This document shows, in pieces, positions 18,754 through 27,299 of a DNA stretch of 59,929 nucleotides; the first letter of the stretch is position 1, and every line of letters begins with the position of its first letter. The position numbers were made by a program, and so were the translations under genes. Below the pieces are notes generated by a model that saw nothing but the letters and a program-made list of their open reading frames with translations, made no database searches and was not told the DNA's origin. Origin of the DNA: an uncultured Pseudomonadota bacterium (GTDB lineage: Bacteria > Pseudomonadota > Gammaproteobacteria > Steroidobacterales > Steroidobacteraceae); assembly GCA_903884235.1 (NCBI GenBank), contig CAISEB010000010.1, forward strand, positions 1-59,929. The letters are read 5' to 3'.

Positions 18754-19620
18754 TCATCCCGCGGCCCGCACTTCGGGCGCTCGCACCCCGGGCCCGGCGT
18801 CGAACAGCGCGAGCGCGCCCGCCTCGCGGCGATCCGAGATCACTTCCGCGACGAGGCCTGCATCGACCGTGGCCTGCTTGATCGCGTAGCCATACACGAG
18901 CGCCATGTCGCACAGCTGGTTGATCAGCCGCGGCACGCCTCCGGTCTGCCTGTGGATCAGCTCGAGCGCGCTTGCCTCGAAAAGTCCAGCGGACCCACCG
19001 GCCGCAGCAATGCGGTGCCCGACATACGCCGCCGTCTCCGCAGACGCCAGCGACGTCAGGTGGTAGTCCGCGGAAATGCGCTGGGCGAACTGCACGAGCT
19101 CCCGCCGTCGCAGCGTATCGCGCAGCTCCGGCTGCCCGACTAGCAGGATCTGCAGGACGAGGTCGCCGTCGGAATTGACATTGGACAGGAGCCGAAGCTG
19201 CTCCAGCACCTCGAGCGGCAGGTTCTGCGCCTCGTCGACCACGAGGAGCGACCGGCGCCCGTGGCGGTAGTGCTCGATGAAGCCGGCCACCAGCGCCTCA
19301 TAGGCCGCGATTTCGCTGCAGTCGGCCGGCACGACCGAGAATGCCGACACGGCCCAGGGGTGGATCGAGGTGAACCCGGAATGGGTGTTGCTGATCAGGC
19401 CGACGGCGATGGACGGACCGAGGTTGCGCAGCAGGTGACGCAGCAGAGTCGTCTTCCCCGTCCCCACCGCTCCAGTCAGCAGCGCGAACATCGCGCGAGA
19501 TTCCATGCCGTATTCCATCAGCGTCAGCGCCATGCCGTGCTGCCGCGACCGGAACAGGAATGCCGGATCGGGAGTCAGGGAAAAGGGATGGCAGCGCAGC
19601 CCGTAGTACTTCTCGTACAC
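18754..19620 (-). CDS. ExeA/GspA-like AAA ATPase of exosortase-EPS loci
   Basis: A 288-residue AAA ATPase beginning MYEKYYGLRCHPFSLTPDP, the standard opening of ExeA-family proteins. Walker A is GAVGTGKTTLLRHLL and Walker B is RRSLLVVDEAQNLP, followed by the sensor region LLVGQPELRDTLRRRELVQ. Exosortase-associated exopolysaccharide loci typically encode such an ATPase; the role is thought to be assembly or regulation of polymer export. Unlike full ExeA it has no C-terminal peptidoglycan-binding domain. A GTG start with AAGG upstream is used, four bases after the kinase-like gene, so translation is probably coupled. Confidence 0.88.
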   Translation of the reverse strand: MYEKYYGLRCHPFSLTPDPAFLFRSRQHGMALTLMEYGMESRAMFALLTGAVGTGKTTLLRHLLRNLGPSIAVGLISNTHSGFTSIHPWAVSAFSVVPADCSEIAAYEALVAGFIEHYRHGRRSLLVVDEAQNLPLEVLEQLRLLSNVNSDGDLVLQILLVGQPELRDTLRRRELVQFAQRISADYHLTSLASAETAAYVGHRIAAAGGSAGLFEASALELIHRQTGGVPRLINQLCDMALVYGYAIKQATVDAGLVAEVISDRREAGALALFDAGPGVRAPEVRAAG

Positions 19621-19624
19621 GACG

Positions 19625-20470
19625 TTACCTTTGGGCTGGCGCCGGCGCCGGCGACAGCGACGAGCAGTTGTTGAGCACGGTACCGATCACTGGCGTCTCA
19701 CGCAGCAGAGTCAGTGCCCGGGTGACATCTCCGCGGGCGGTGCGTCCCTCCGCCACGACGAAGAGCAGGCAGTCGCAGAGCGGCGCGAGTGTCAGAGCGT
19801 CGTCATTGTCGAGCAACGGCGGCATGTCGACCACGATGATGCGGTTCGTATAGCGATGCTTGAGCTCCGAAAGCAGCGCCTCGCAGCTCGGCCTGGCGAC
19901 GAGGCCGGGCGCGCCCTCCGCGCCGCCGAGCCGGGCCGGCAGCAATCGCAACCGCTCCATGCCGGTCGGCTTGAGCATCATTGCGTCCACCGTGGAGCGC
20001 TCGCGCAGCACCTCCGCCACGTCATCGTCGGCGCCGGCGCCGAACAGCTTGGCAACCGCCGGCCGATGCAGGTCCAGGTCGACCAGCACCGCCGTGTGGC
20101 GCGGATCAGCGGCAATCGCGATCGCGAGATTCGCCGCGACCGTCGTCTTGCCATCCAGCGAGCGCGCACTGACCACGCCAAGCGTCTGCCAGCCGTTTTC
20201 GCGCATGCGCTGCAGGATCTGCGTGCGCAGCATCCGGAATGCCTGCGCGGCGGGCGAGCGATCGTCCGGCCGGAGCACCCGGTGGCGATCCAGCAGATCG
20301 GCGCCGACGGCGAGCGCCCGCGCAAGCGCAGAGGACGGTGGCCCGTGGGAGGTGTCGCCTGCCGCCCCTTCGGGCCGGGTCTCGATCGTCGCGACGACGC
20401 GATCCCCCTCGATCCCGGCTGCCGCGCGCTCCGCGCGCGCCCGATCCAGTGCCTGCCTGACCTTGTCCAT
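19625..20470 (-). CDS. BY-kinase-like ATPase (CpsD/Wzc cytoplasmic domain type)
   Basis: A 281-residue ParA/MinD-type ATPase matching the cytoplasmic part of bacterial tyrosine autokinases. It has a deviant Walker A (SARSLDGKTTVAANLA), Walker A' (VLVDLDLHRP) and Walker B (IIVVDMPPLLD). Such proteins pair with a Wzz-type partner, here 20481-22232, to control chain length and export. The usual tyrosine-rich C-terminal tail is absent: the protein ends SSLSPAPAPAQR, so autophosphorylation on a tail tyrosine is unlikely. The N-terminal DKVRQALDRARAERA helix matches the exosortase-associated autokinase family. It is 10 bases downstream of the Wzz-like gene. Confidence 0.85.
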   Translation of the reverse strand: MDKVRQALDRARAERAAAGIEGDRVVATIETRPEGAAGDTSHGPPSSALARALAVGADLLDRHRVLRPDDRSPAAQAFRMLRTQILQRMRENGWQTLGVVSARSLDGKTTVAANLAIAIAADPRHTAVLVDLDLHRPAVAKLFGAGADDDVAEVLRERSTVDAMMLKPTGMERLRLLPARLGGAEGAPGLVARPSCEALLSELKHRYTNRIIVVDMPPLLDNDDALTLAPLCDCLLFVVAEGRTARGDVTRALTLLRETPVIGTVLNNCSSLSPAPAPAQR

Positions 20471-20480
20471 TGGATTGCCT

Positions 20481-22232
20481 CTAAAGCCCGACGCGCCGCA
20501 GCAGGGCGGAGCCGATCACGTCCAGTGGGCGCACGAAGATATGCAGTGATACGAGTACCGTCACGACGCCGCCGAGCACGACCAGCCCCCAGCGCATCCG
20601 GGAACCCGGCCGCTTCACTGGATCGTCGCTCGACGGAATTCGCGGGATGGCGGCAAGCGGAGCGACCTCGACGAGTCGCGTGAGGTCCATTGGTCCGCGG
20701 ACGGCAGGATTCAGTGCATCGAGCGAGAACCCCGCGCCTCCGGCGAGCACGAGGCTCGCGAACAGGCCGAGCAGCAACAGCACCGGCCGATTCGGGCTGA
20801 TCGGCGATTCCGGCGACAGCGGCGGCTCGATGAGAGTGAAGCGTTCGCCCTTGCGCTCGGTCTCGAGGTTCTGGGACGACTCGGCCTCGCGCTGCTTGAG
20901 TCGAACCTCCTGGTACTTCGTCTGTGCATTGTCGTAATCTCGCAGCAGTCGCCGGTACTCTCGCTCCACCTCTGGCGCCGCCGCAAGCTTGCGCTGGTAG
21001 TCGTCGAGCCGGCGCTGCAACTCGATCGCCCGGCGCTCCATCAGCTCCTTTTCACTGGTCAGCGAATCAGCCTGCGCCTTGAGCTGGATGTAGGCCGGAT
21101 TGTCCGGGTTCGTCCGAGCCTGCCGGACCCGCTCGATCGCCGGGATCCCAGCCAGTTGCTTCTCGATGTCCGAGACGGTCCGCGACAACCGGATGACGTC
21201 CGGGTGGTCCGCCGAGTAGCGCACCCTCGCCGCGGCGAGCTGGGTGCGAGCGTCCTCGAGCTTGCGCAGCAGGTCGTTGGCACTGCCGTCGGCGGAGACT
21301 TCCGTCTGCAGGCCCTCGATCTCACGCTGAGCCTTGACGACATCCGGATGGGTTGCGCCGTAGCGAGCCTTGAAGTCGGCAAGCTCGGCCTTGCGCGTCT
21401 TCAGGCGGTCGGACGGGCTCATGATGCGCTGGCCCGTCTCGGTGAACATCTGCGAGGTCGGGCTCATCTGCAGCAGCTGGGCGTCGATCAGGATCTTCTG
21501 CTGTTCCAGAGAGCCGATCCGGGCACGCGTCTCCCGCAGATCGAGCTCGGCCCTGTCCTGCATCTGGACGTTCGTCTGGGAAAACTCTGGCGTCCCGTCC
21601 GGATGCTTGCTCTTGAATGCGGAGATCTGCTGCGCCAGCGTCTGGATGTCGGCAGCGATCTTGTCGGCCTCGCCCGTCAGGAATGCCGCACTCTGGCGCG
21701 CCGCAGCCGTGCGCAACGCGAGGTTCTCCTCGAGGTAGAGCGAAGTCAGTTCATTCGCCACCTTGAGCGCCAGCACCGGCGAGCGACTGTCGTAGGCGAC
21801 CGTGAACGCGATGGTCGCCTGCATCGGCCGCCCGCTGCGCGGGTCGACGACGTTGGCGCTGATCATCTTCATCTTGATGTCGTCCCGCATCCGCTCGACG
21901 ACGGTTTCCCGTGCCTGGGTCCGACGTAGCCACGGATACAGATCGTAGCGCTCGGCGATTCCCATCAGGTTCTGGCTGGTCATCACGCGCTGGCTGATCA
22001 GCTGGATGCGCTGGTCGGCGAAGGACGAGATCATCGTGCGCACGAAGTCCTGCGGGATCTCCTGCTGCTCGATCAGGATCGTGGCGCTCGAGCGATAGGT
22101 GGGCGGCCAGAACAATGCCAGGCCCACGGTCAGCGCCATGCCGACGGAGAAGACCAGCACCATGATGGGTCGATGCCGGCGAAATGCGAGCAGGCGCTCG
22201 GCGAGCGAAGGATCCAAGTGAATAGCCGACAT
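20481..22232 (-). CDS. Chain-length determinant (Wzz/GumC-like) protein
   Basis: A 583-residue polysaccharide co-polymerase. It has an N-terminal membrane helix (about residues 20-42), a long periplasmic region rich in coiled coil (residues 150-450, with heptads such as LEQQKILIDAQLLQ and EKELMERRAIELQRRL) and a second transmembrane helix after the SPNRPVLLLLGLFASLVLAG segment. A further C-terminal stretch carries one more hydrophobic helix. ATG 22232 with GAGGG upstream gives the expected Wzz start; the longer open frame is an overlap artefact with the next gene. It should set polymer length and bridge to the outer-membrane exporter. Confidence 0.9.
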   Translation of the reverse strand: MSAIHLDPSLAERLLAFRRHRPIMVLVFSVGMALTVGLALFWPPTYRSSATILIEQQEIPQDFVRTMISSFADQRIQLISQRVMTSQNLMGIAERYDLYPWLRRTQARETVVERMRDDIKMKMISANVVDPRSGRPMQATIAFTVAYDSRSPVLALKVANELTSLYLEENLALRTAAARQSAAFLTGEADKIAADIQTLAQQISAFKSKHPDGTPEFSQTNVQMQDRAELDLRETRARIGSLEQQKILIDAQLLQMSPTSQMFTETGQRIMSPSDRLKTRKAELADFKARYGATHPDVVKAQREIEGLQTEVSADGSANDLLRKLEDARTQLAAARVRYSADHPDVIRLSRTVSDIEKQLAGIPAIERVRQARTNPDNPAYIQLKAQADSLTSEKELMERRAIELQRRLDDYQRKLAAAPEVEREYRRLLRDYDNAQTKYQEVRLKQREAESSQNLETERKGERFTLIEPPLSPESPISPNRPVLLLLGLFASLVLAGGAGFSLDALNPAVRGPMDLTRLVEVAPLAAIPRIPSSDDPVKRPGSRMRWGLVVLGGVVTVLVSLHIFVRPLDVIGSALLRRVGL

Positions 22233-22246
22233 CGCCCTCGATACCC

Positions 22247-23425
22247 CTACTTCAGACGGATCCGGCCGAAGCGCCGGGTGACGGAGACCGACGCGCCGGT
22301 GCCACGCCCGGCGGCGGCGGCGTAGAACAGGCTCGCGTCGAGGTCGACCTGCGTGTAGCTGGCAAGCACGTCGACGTCCCACAACTGCGCGGCCTGCCAG
22401 TGAAGGCCCGCCTCGATCGCACGGTACCGGCGAGACGACAGCTGCAGGGTGGCGAAGACGTCGGTGGTCGTTGCACGGCGATTGCTGAGATACCCCGAGA
22501 GCCGTTCGGTGAAGCCCCAGGACGCGCGCGCGGACGACTCTCGCGAGCGGACGGTGGACCCGAAGCCACTCGGCTGCAGGCTCTGCTGCACGTTGGCGCT
22601 GATGGACAGGCGCAGGCCTTGCCTGTCGATACCTGCCGAGTACACCGTACCCGTCGGCGCACGTCGCTGGCCACTCGCGCTCGCCCGCGACCTGCCGACG
22701 ACGCCCTTGAGCGACCACAGCGGCGCCAGCGACCACTGCAGGCCAACCTCCTGAAAGGTGCTGACGTTGACGACGTTGCTTTCAGGCAGCTCGTAGCGGC
22801 TGCGCCCTGAAATGACCTGCAGCGTCACGCGCTCGCTCAGGTTTCGATTGAGCTGGGCGGATCCCGACCGGACCCGGTAGTCATACAGCGTTCCGACCGG
22901 ACGCACACCGTAGTCCACCTTCTGGTAGCCCACGGTCGCGTCGAAGGTCGTGCGCTCGGTCAGTACCCGCTTCCAGTCGATCGACGTGTCCAGGCCCCGC
23001 TGACGGACGTCGGTGCGCAGCAGCGTGCCGGCTTCCGGCTGGCGCAACACGCTTGAATCGTCCGACCACTCCGCGCGGGTCGTGAGCTTCGACACTTCGG
23101 AGCTCACTTCGCCCGATCCCAGGAGATAGGCCGCCCTCGCGCCCAGGCCGGACTCGCCACCCGAAACACCAAAACGCCCGCGCGGGGCCAGGCGCCAGGT
23201 CGAGGCGTCGGTGGACCAGTCAAGGGGAATTCCGATCTTCGCGACGGCAGCCTCACCCTGCTTCGCCGAGTCGAGGAGCAGTGCGGGGTTGGTCGAATAC
23301 TCCCCTCCCAGGGACATTTCTGGCTCCAGCGTGAGGACTCCCGCGAGTCCCGCGCGGGGAAGCCCCAGGAAAATGGGCAGCGCCCAAAGCGCCGCGGCCG
23401 GCTGGATTGCGCGGCGCGTGAGCAT
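22247..23425 (-). CDS. Outer-membrane beta-barrel protein of exosortase-EPS locus
   Basis: A 392-residue protein with an N-terminal signal sequence (AALWALPIFLGLPRAGLAG) and alternating amphipathic strands ending in a terminal strand VSVTRRFGRIRLK, typical of outer-membrane barrels. It corresponds in position and size to the barrel protein found between the export protein and the chain-length protein in exosortase-linked exopolysaccharide loci. It may form or stabilise the outer-membrane exit route. ATG 23425 lies five bases after the stop of the Wza-like gene; the longer open frame was rejected because it overlaps that gene. Confidence 0.75.
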   Translation of the reverse strand: MLTRRAIQPAAALWALPIFLGLPRAGLAGVLTLEPEMSLGGEYSTNPALLLDSAKQGEAAVAKIGIPLDWSTDASTWRLAPRGRFGVSGGESGLGARAAYLLGSGEVSSEVSKLTTRAEWSDDSSVLRQPEAGTLLRTDVRQRGLDTSIDWKRVLTERTTFDATVGYQKVDYGVRPVGTLYDYRVRSGSAQLNRNLSERVTLQVISGRSRYELPESNVVNVSTFQEVGLQWSLAPLWSLKGVVGRSRASASGQRRAPTGTVYSAGIDRQGLRLSISANVQQSLQPSGFGSTVRSRESSARASWGFTERLSGYLSNRRATTTDVFATLQLSSRRYRAIEAGLHWQAAQLWDVDVLASYTQVDLDASLFYAAAAGRGTGASVSVTRRFGRIRLK

Positions 23426-23430
23426 CGTGA

Positions 23431-24003
23431 TCAGGGAACGACGACCGTGTCGCCGCTCTGCAGCACGATGTTCTGGTCGAGGTGACGGCCGCGCTCGACT
23501 TCCGAATAGCGGAATTCGATCGCCTTCAACTTGCCGGACTCTCGGCGCAGCACACGGATACCGTCGACTTCGGCAAACGGCGTGGTGCCGCCGGCCAGGC
23601 TGAGGGCCTGCATGACATCGGTCGGCCGGCCGAGCGTGAAGTCGCCCGGCTTGTTGACCTTGCCGAGCACGTAGATTCGGTTCCCGGTGACCTGCTTCGT
23701 CGCCACGGTCACCACGACATCCGGAATGTACTTGGCGAGACGCGCCTCGAGATCCCCACGCAGCTCGTCCACCGACCGGCCCGCGGCGGCGACATCTCCG
23801 GCCAGCGCGAACGAGATCCCGCCATCCGGTCGAACCAGCACGTCGGACTGCAGCTCCGCTTCCTTCCAGACACTGACGGTGAGCTGGTCGCCGGCCTGCA
23901 GGCGATACGCAGCCACCGGAGGCGACGGCTCGGCTCCACTTGCCGCGACGGACACAAATGCAAAGCACGCAGCCGCGCAGCAGGCAGCAAAGTTCGATCT
24001 CAT
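23431..24003 (-). CDS. Polysaccharide export protein (Wza-like, short)
   Basis: A 190-residue periplasmic/outer-membrane export protein. After a signal peptide (cleavage near AASGA-EP) it carries a poly_export domain (YRLQAGDQLTVSVWKEAEL, VRPDGGISFALAGDVAAAG) followed by an SLBB domain (RIYVLGKVNKPGDF, TDVMQALSLAGGTT). It is much shorter than E. coli Wza and has no clear lipobox, a form common in exosortase-linked loci. It heads the minus-strand export operon running to the polymerase at 17290. A weak Pho-box-like site lies upstream (24069-24086). Confidence 0.9.
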   Translation of the reverse strand: MRSNFAACCAAACFAFVSVAASGAEPSPPVAAYRLQAGDQLTVSVWKEAELQSDVLVRPDGGISFALAGDVAAAGRSVDELRGDLEARLAKYIPDVVVTVATKQVTGNRIYVLGKVNKPGDFTLGRPTDVMQALSLAGGTTPFAEVDGIRVLRRESGKLKAIEFRYSEVERGRHLDQNIVLQSGDTVVVP

Positions 24004-24052
24004 CGGTTCCCCATCCAGTCGGGCAGACTCGCCTCAGGTCGGCGATCCGCCA

Positions 24053-24086
24053 AAACTATTCCCGTTGTCTTACATTTAGGTTTCAG
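24053..24086 (-). promoter_or_regulatory. Weak Pho-box-like site and -10 upstream of EPS export operon
   Basis: On the minus strand CTGAAACCTAAATGTAAG resembles the pstC site at 57038-57055 (CTGAAACAAAAATGTCAC), and a TAGTTT hexamer follows after exactly 10 bases. Against the Pho box consensus only about 8 of 14 half-site positions match, so this may be chance. Confidence 0.25.
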
Positions 24087-24182
24087 TGGTACGTCGTTTC
24101 GCGCACATCCGAACCCGACGCACGCGCGAGCGATCCGCGCGCCACGATGGGCATGCGGACGAGCTCCCTCTGAACGTGACGC

Positions 24183-24653
24183 TCAGCCCGCGAGGCGTCG
24201 GCGATTCAGCGCGAGCAGGGCGAGCCCACCGGCCAGCAGCCAGACTGGTGCCGGCAGTGGCACGGCGGACGGTCCGTCCGATTCGCGCTCTCGCTCTATC
24301 TCCGGGCCCGATCGCGGTCGGGGCCAACGGGACGAGTCGTTCTCGGCGGGCTCGGAGACCGACGAGTACAGGGCATTCGGCGACGTGGCGCCAACCTCGC
24401 CCCCCTCGGACAAGCGCAGGCCCGCCTGACCCCGGACCGCCGACCCGTGCGGTTGCAGCACGGCCCGGGCAGCGCTGACGAGGTCGCCTCGCGGCGAGCG
24501 GCCTGCCTGCAGCGACTCCTGCAGCAGGATGCCCGCCGTCTGCGGCGGCGCGAACGCCGTCACCGGGACCGGCATTGCGCTGGCCAGGACCGGCAGGAGC
24601 AGGCCCAGCCCCGCTCCCACGGCCACGAACATTCGGCGCTTCGGAAGATTCAT
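24183..24653 (-). CDS. Small VPLPA-CTERM sorted protein
   Basis: A 156-residue exported protein. It has a signal peptide (FVAVGAGLGLLLPVLASAMP) and, at the C-terminus, the exosortase sorting tail: the motif VPLPAPVWLL, a hydrophobic helix and the basic end NRRRLAG. The middle is low-complexity and polar with no recognised domain. The tail makes it a predicted substrate of the exosortase at 2645-4252, to be cleaved and released or attached at the surface. It is 17 bases downstream of a ribbon-helix-helix-like gene, suggesting a two-gene operon. Its function beyond sorting is unknown. Confidence 0.85.
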   Translation of the reverse strand: MNLPKRRMFVAVGAGLGLLLPVLASAMPVPVTAFAPPQTAGILLQESLQAGRSPRGDLVSAARAVLQPHGSAVRGQAGLRLSEGGEVGATSPNALYSSVSEPAENDSSRWPRPRSGPEIERERESDGPSAVPLPAPVWLLAGGLALLALNRRRLAG

Positions 24654-24670
24654 CGCGTGGACACTCCAGT

Positions 24671-25228
24671 CTATTGAGAGGCAACGCCACTGGCGCGCTC
24701 AAGATGGTCAGCGGCGGCCTCGACCGGCTCGGCCGCATAGGAATCCGCATGGGGGCCGCCCCAGCCTTCGTCGCCGTCGCGGTACAGGTACTTCTGGTAG
24801 AGGTGCTGGCGCAGCGCATCGACGGACGCCGGCGTCCCGGTGACGACGCGGACGCCTTCGGGGGCCGGTCTGCGCAGGCGCAACATCGCGTACTCCGGCT
24901 GTGATCCGGCCATCGATATCAACGCGATGTCATCGTGCGACACGTGGCGAGTCGTATCTGCGCCGGCATTGATGATTGCGTCCAGGCGCGCGGCATCCAG
25001 TTCGAAATAGCGGACGAAGTCGGCACCCGCCTCGACGACGGTCGGCACGAGCGCCGACCCCTTGACGTCCGGGTCGCACAGGCCAGCGAGCTGATTGAGC
25101 GCCGCCTTCAGCGCATAGCGCAGCACGTCCGAATCGCGGACGCCGAGGCGCTTGGCGAGCACCTTCATTTTCCGCACGTCGGACGAACTGAGCCGGATCG
25201 ACACCGCCTGTTTGCGGTTTCCCTTCAC
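24671..25228 (-). CDS. Ribbon-helix-helix-like protein of unknown function
   Basis: A 185-residue cytoplasmic protein. The first 45 residues (SIRLSSSDVRKMKVLAKRLG, then a DSDVLRYALKAALNQL helix) resemble a ribbon-helix-helix DNA-binding motif. The remainder has no recognised domain and ends in an acidic, Ala-rich tail. The GTG start is supported by AGGGGA six bases upstream. It is upstream of, and probably co-transcribed with, the small VPLPA-CTERM gene, so it could regulate that gene, itself or the divergent porin set. DNA binding is inference from the N-terminus only. Confidence 0.6.
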   Translation of the reverse strand: MKGNRKQAVSIRLSSSDVRKMKVLAKRLGVRDSDVLRYALKAALNQLAGLCDPDVKGSALVPTVVEAGADFVRYFELDAARLDAIINAGADTTRHVSHDDIALISMAGSQPEYAMLRLRRPAPEGVRVVTGTPASVDALRQHLYQKYLYRDGDEGWGGPHADSYAAEPVEAAADHLERASGVASQ

Positions 25229-25661
25229 GTGTCATCCCCTTATCTAGTGTTTGTCTGCGCTACGAACCGGTGGCAAGCACCGGATGAAAAGTAGTGGTCA
25301 AGTATTTCGATTGCTGGTCGTTTTGATGACGCTTGCGCACGTTATGTCACATGAATTCGCGACAACGCTCGGCCGAGCGTCGTACTTGGTCGGTCGCCGC
25401 ACACGCGGCTGCACCGGCGGTGACCGGCCCGCGCGCGGCCCAGCACATCACGCCGGCGCGCCGACGCCGCCGCTCTTCCGGGATGTCATAAAACGATCAC
25501 CTCGAGCCGTTAAAACAGGGTCTGACTCGCGGGACCGGTGACGGCCTGCCGCCACCGACGGACCTCGCGCGCTTGCGCCGACCTGTCGTGCCGGCATGGG
25601 CGCGCCGACGCTGGAATTCATCCAGACGCATCCCGCAGGCGCCCACGATCGAGGTAAGCCG
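25229..25661. other. Divergent intergenic region (433 bp)
   Basis: No credible gene is seen here. It separates the minus-strand RHH-like gene from the plus-strand porin gene. It contains a Pho-box-like site with a well-spaced -10 (25483-25516), a TGTCAC-N8-GCGACA inverted repeat near 25344-25363, and a GAGGTAA ribosome site just before the porin ATG. The stretch about 25380-25480 is very GC-rich without clear structure. Confidence 0.6.
25483..25516 (+). promoter_or_regulatory. Candidate Pho box and -10 of the porin operon
   Basis: ATGTCATAAAACGATCAC at 25483-25500 matches the PhoB-binding consensus (two CTGTCAT/C half-sites around a 4-base A/T spacer) at 11 of 14 half-site positions with an AAAA spacer. 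A TAAAAC hexamer at 25511-25516 follows after exactly 10 bases, the spacing used in Pho promoters. The porin ATG is 146 bases further on. Phosphate-starvation control of the porin/DsbA-like/OGT set is inferred. Confidence 0.6.
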
Positions 25662-27290
25662 ATGTCGAGGTCCAGACCGCTTGCGACGGCAGTCGCCGCC
25701 TGCCTGCTCGCCAGCTCCACCGCGCCCGCATACGCAGGATCCGAGCAGAAATCGCTCGAGGAATTGCGCAACACGGTCGTCAACCTGTTGCAGGCGTTGG
25801 TCGATCAACACGTGATCACCGCCGAGCAGGCGGCGAAGATGGTGCAGCAGGCGCAGGAAAAGGCCACCAAGGACACGGCGACCGCCGAGGCACGCGACGC
25901 GGGCGCCGTGCGCGTCCCTTACGTCCCTCAGATCGTCAAGGACGAGATTGCCAAGCAGGTCGAGGAAGCGGTCAAGCCGAAGGTCGTCGAGGACGTCGTC
26001 GCCGCCGCGGCGACCCAGGGCTGGGGCGTGCCAGGCGCACTGCCCGAGTGGCTCGGCCACGTCCGAGCCACCGGTGATCTTCGCGTCCGCTACCAGCAGG
26101 ACATGTTCGGGCGAAATAACGTTGCCTATACCGTGCCCGACTACAATTCGATCAACGCCGCAGGCAGCATCGCAAAGGCCGGATTCAACGCGTTCCTGGA
26201 TTCCACCCAGGATCGGCATCGAATGCGGCTGCGTGCCCGCTTCGGCCTCGAGGCGGCGATCGCGGATTCGTTTACGGCAGGACTGCGGATCTCCACAGGA
26301 AGTGCGCTCGACCCGTCCTCGGAGAGCCAGACGTTCGGCACCACCGGCGCGCGCTACAACGTCGGTCTCGATCAGGCGTATATCCGCTTCGAGCCGCGGG
26401 ACGCGAGCCACTTCGCGTGGACGACCGTCACGGCCGGTCGCATGCCCTCGCCCTGGTTCACGCCGAGCGAACTGGTGTTCGCCCGTGACCTGTCATTCGA
26501 AGGCCTGGCAACGACCTTTCGCGCACCGTTCGGGACGCCCGACGAGGGCCGGCGTTCCAACCTGTACGTGACGCTGGGTGGCTTCCCCGTCCAGGAAGTG
26601 GTCGTCAGCCCGAAGAGCAGCAAATGGCTCATTGCGGGCCAGCTCGGCGCCGACCTGCGTCTCGGCTACGAGGACCGCCTCCGCATCGGCGGCGCGTACT
26701 ACGATTTCACCCACATTTCCGGGCAGTTGAATCCGTCAGGCCTCTCCCTCTACAACTACACCGCCCCGCCGTTCATCCGCTACGGCAACAGCTACTTCGA
26801 CATCCAGAACTCGGTCGACGGCTCGACCAACCTGTTCGCGCTCGCCGCGAAGTTCCAGGTGGCGAACCTTTCGCTGGCCTACGACCACATGATCGGCCGG
26901 TATCGACTGACCATCGTCGCCGACGCGGTGCGGAATGTCGGCTACCACGCTGCCGACGTGCTGGCCCGCTCCGGCATCGCGCAGGCGGCTCGCAACAAGG
27001 GCTACGTTGGCGAATTCGGCTTCGGAGACGATGACGCCGCCTCGGCACGGGGCCGGTGGCGCCTCACTGCCGGATACCGATACGTCCAGCGCGACGCCGT
27101 GCTCGATGCGTGGACCGATGCCGACTTCCACGGTGGCGGCACCAATGCCCGTGGCTACTACGTCACGGCAGACTATGGCTTGGCGAGGGACGTCTACCTG
27201 CGGATGCGCTACATGAACGGGGACGTCATCGACGCACCGCCGGCCTACGCGCTCGACATTCTGCAGATTGACCTGAACGCGCGCTTCTGA
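25662..27290 (+). CDS. Putative outer-membrane porin
   Basis: A 542-residue protein with a signal peptide (ATAVAACLLASSTAPAYA), an N-terminal helical segment with coiled-coil character (residues 20-100, EELRNTVVNLLQALVDQHV) and a C-terminal barrel of amphipathic strands ending DILQIDLNARF, a terminal aromatic as required by the Bam machinery. The layout matches the uncharacterised putative porin family seen in many proteobacteria. ATG 25662 has GAGGTAA upstream; an in-frame upstream start lacks a signal peptide. The candidate Pho box upstream suggests expression under phosphate limitation, so a phosphate or polyphosphate channel is possible but unproven. Confidence 0.75.
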   Translation: MSRSRPLATAVAACLLASSTAPAYAGSEQKSLEELRNTVVNLLQALVDQHVITAEQAAKMVQQAQEKATKDTATAEARDAGAVRVPYVPQIVKDEIAKQVEEAVKPKVVEDVVAAAATQGWGVPGALPEWLGHVRATGDLRVRYQQDMFGRNNVAYTVPDYNSINAAGSIAKAGFNAFLDSTQDRHRMRLRARFGLEAAIADSFTAGLRISTGSALDPSSESQTFGTTGARYNVGLDQAYIRFEPRDASHFAWTTVTAGRMPSPWFTPSELVFARDLSFEGLATTFRAPFGTPDEGRRSNLYVTLGGFPVQEVVVSPKSSKWLIAGQLGADLRLGYEDRLRIGGAYYDFTHISGQLNPSGLSLYNYTAPPFIRYGNSYFDIQNSVDGSTNLFALAAKFQVANLSLAYDHMIGRYRLTIVADAVRNVGYHAADVLARSGIAQAARNKGYVGEFGFGDDDAASARGRWRLTAGYRYVQRDAVLDAWTDADFHGGGTNARGYYVTADYGLARDVYLRMRYMNGDVIDAPPAYALDILQIDLNARF

Positions 27291-27299
27291 GGCTGCCCA

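Noticed and set aside
25344-25363. TGTCAC-N8-GCGACA inverted repeat in the porin upstream region
   Set aside because: Imperfect and not repeated elsewhere in the window; the Pho box further downstream explains the promoter better.
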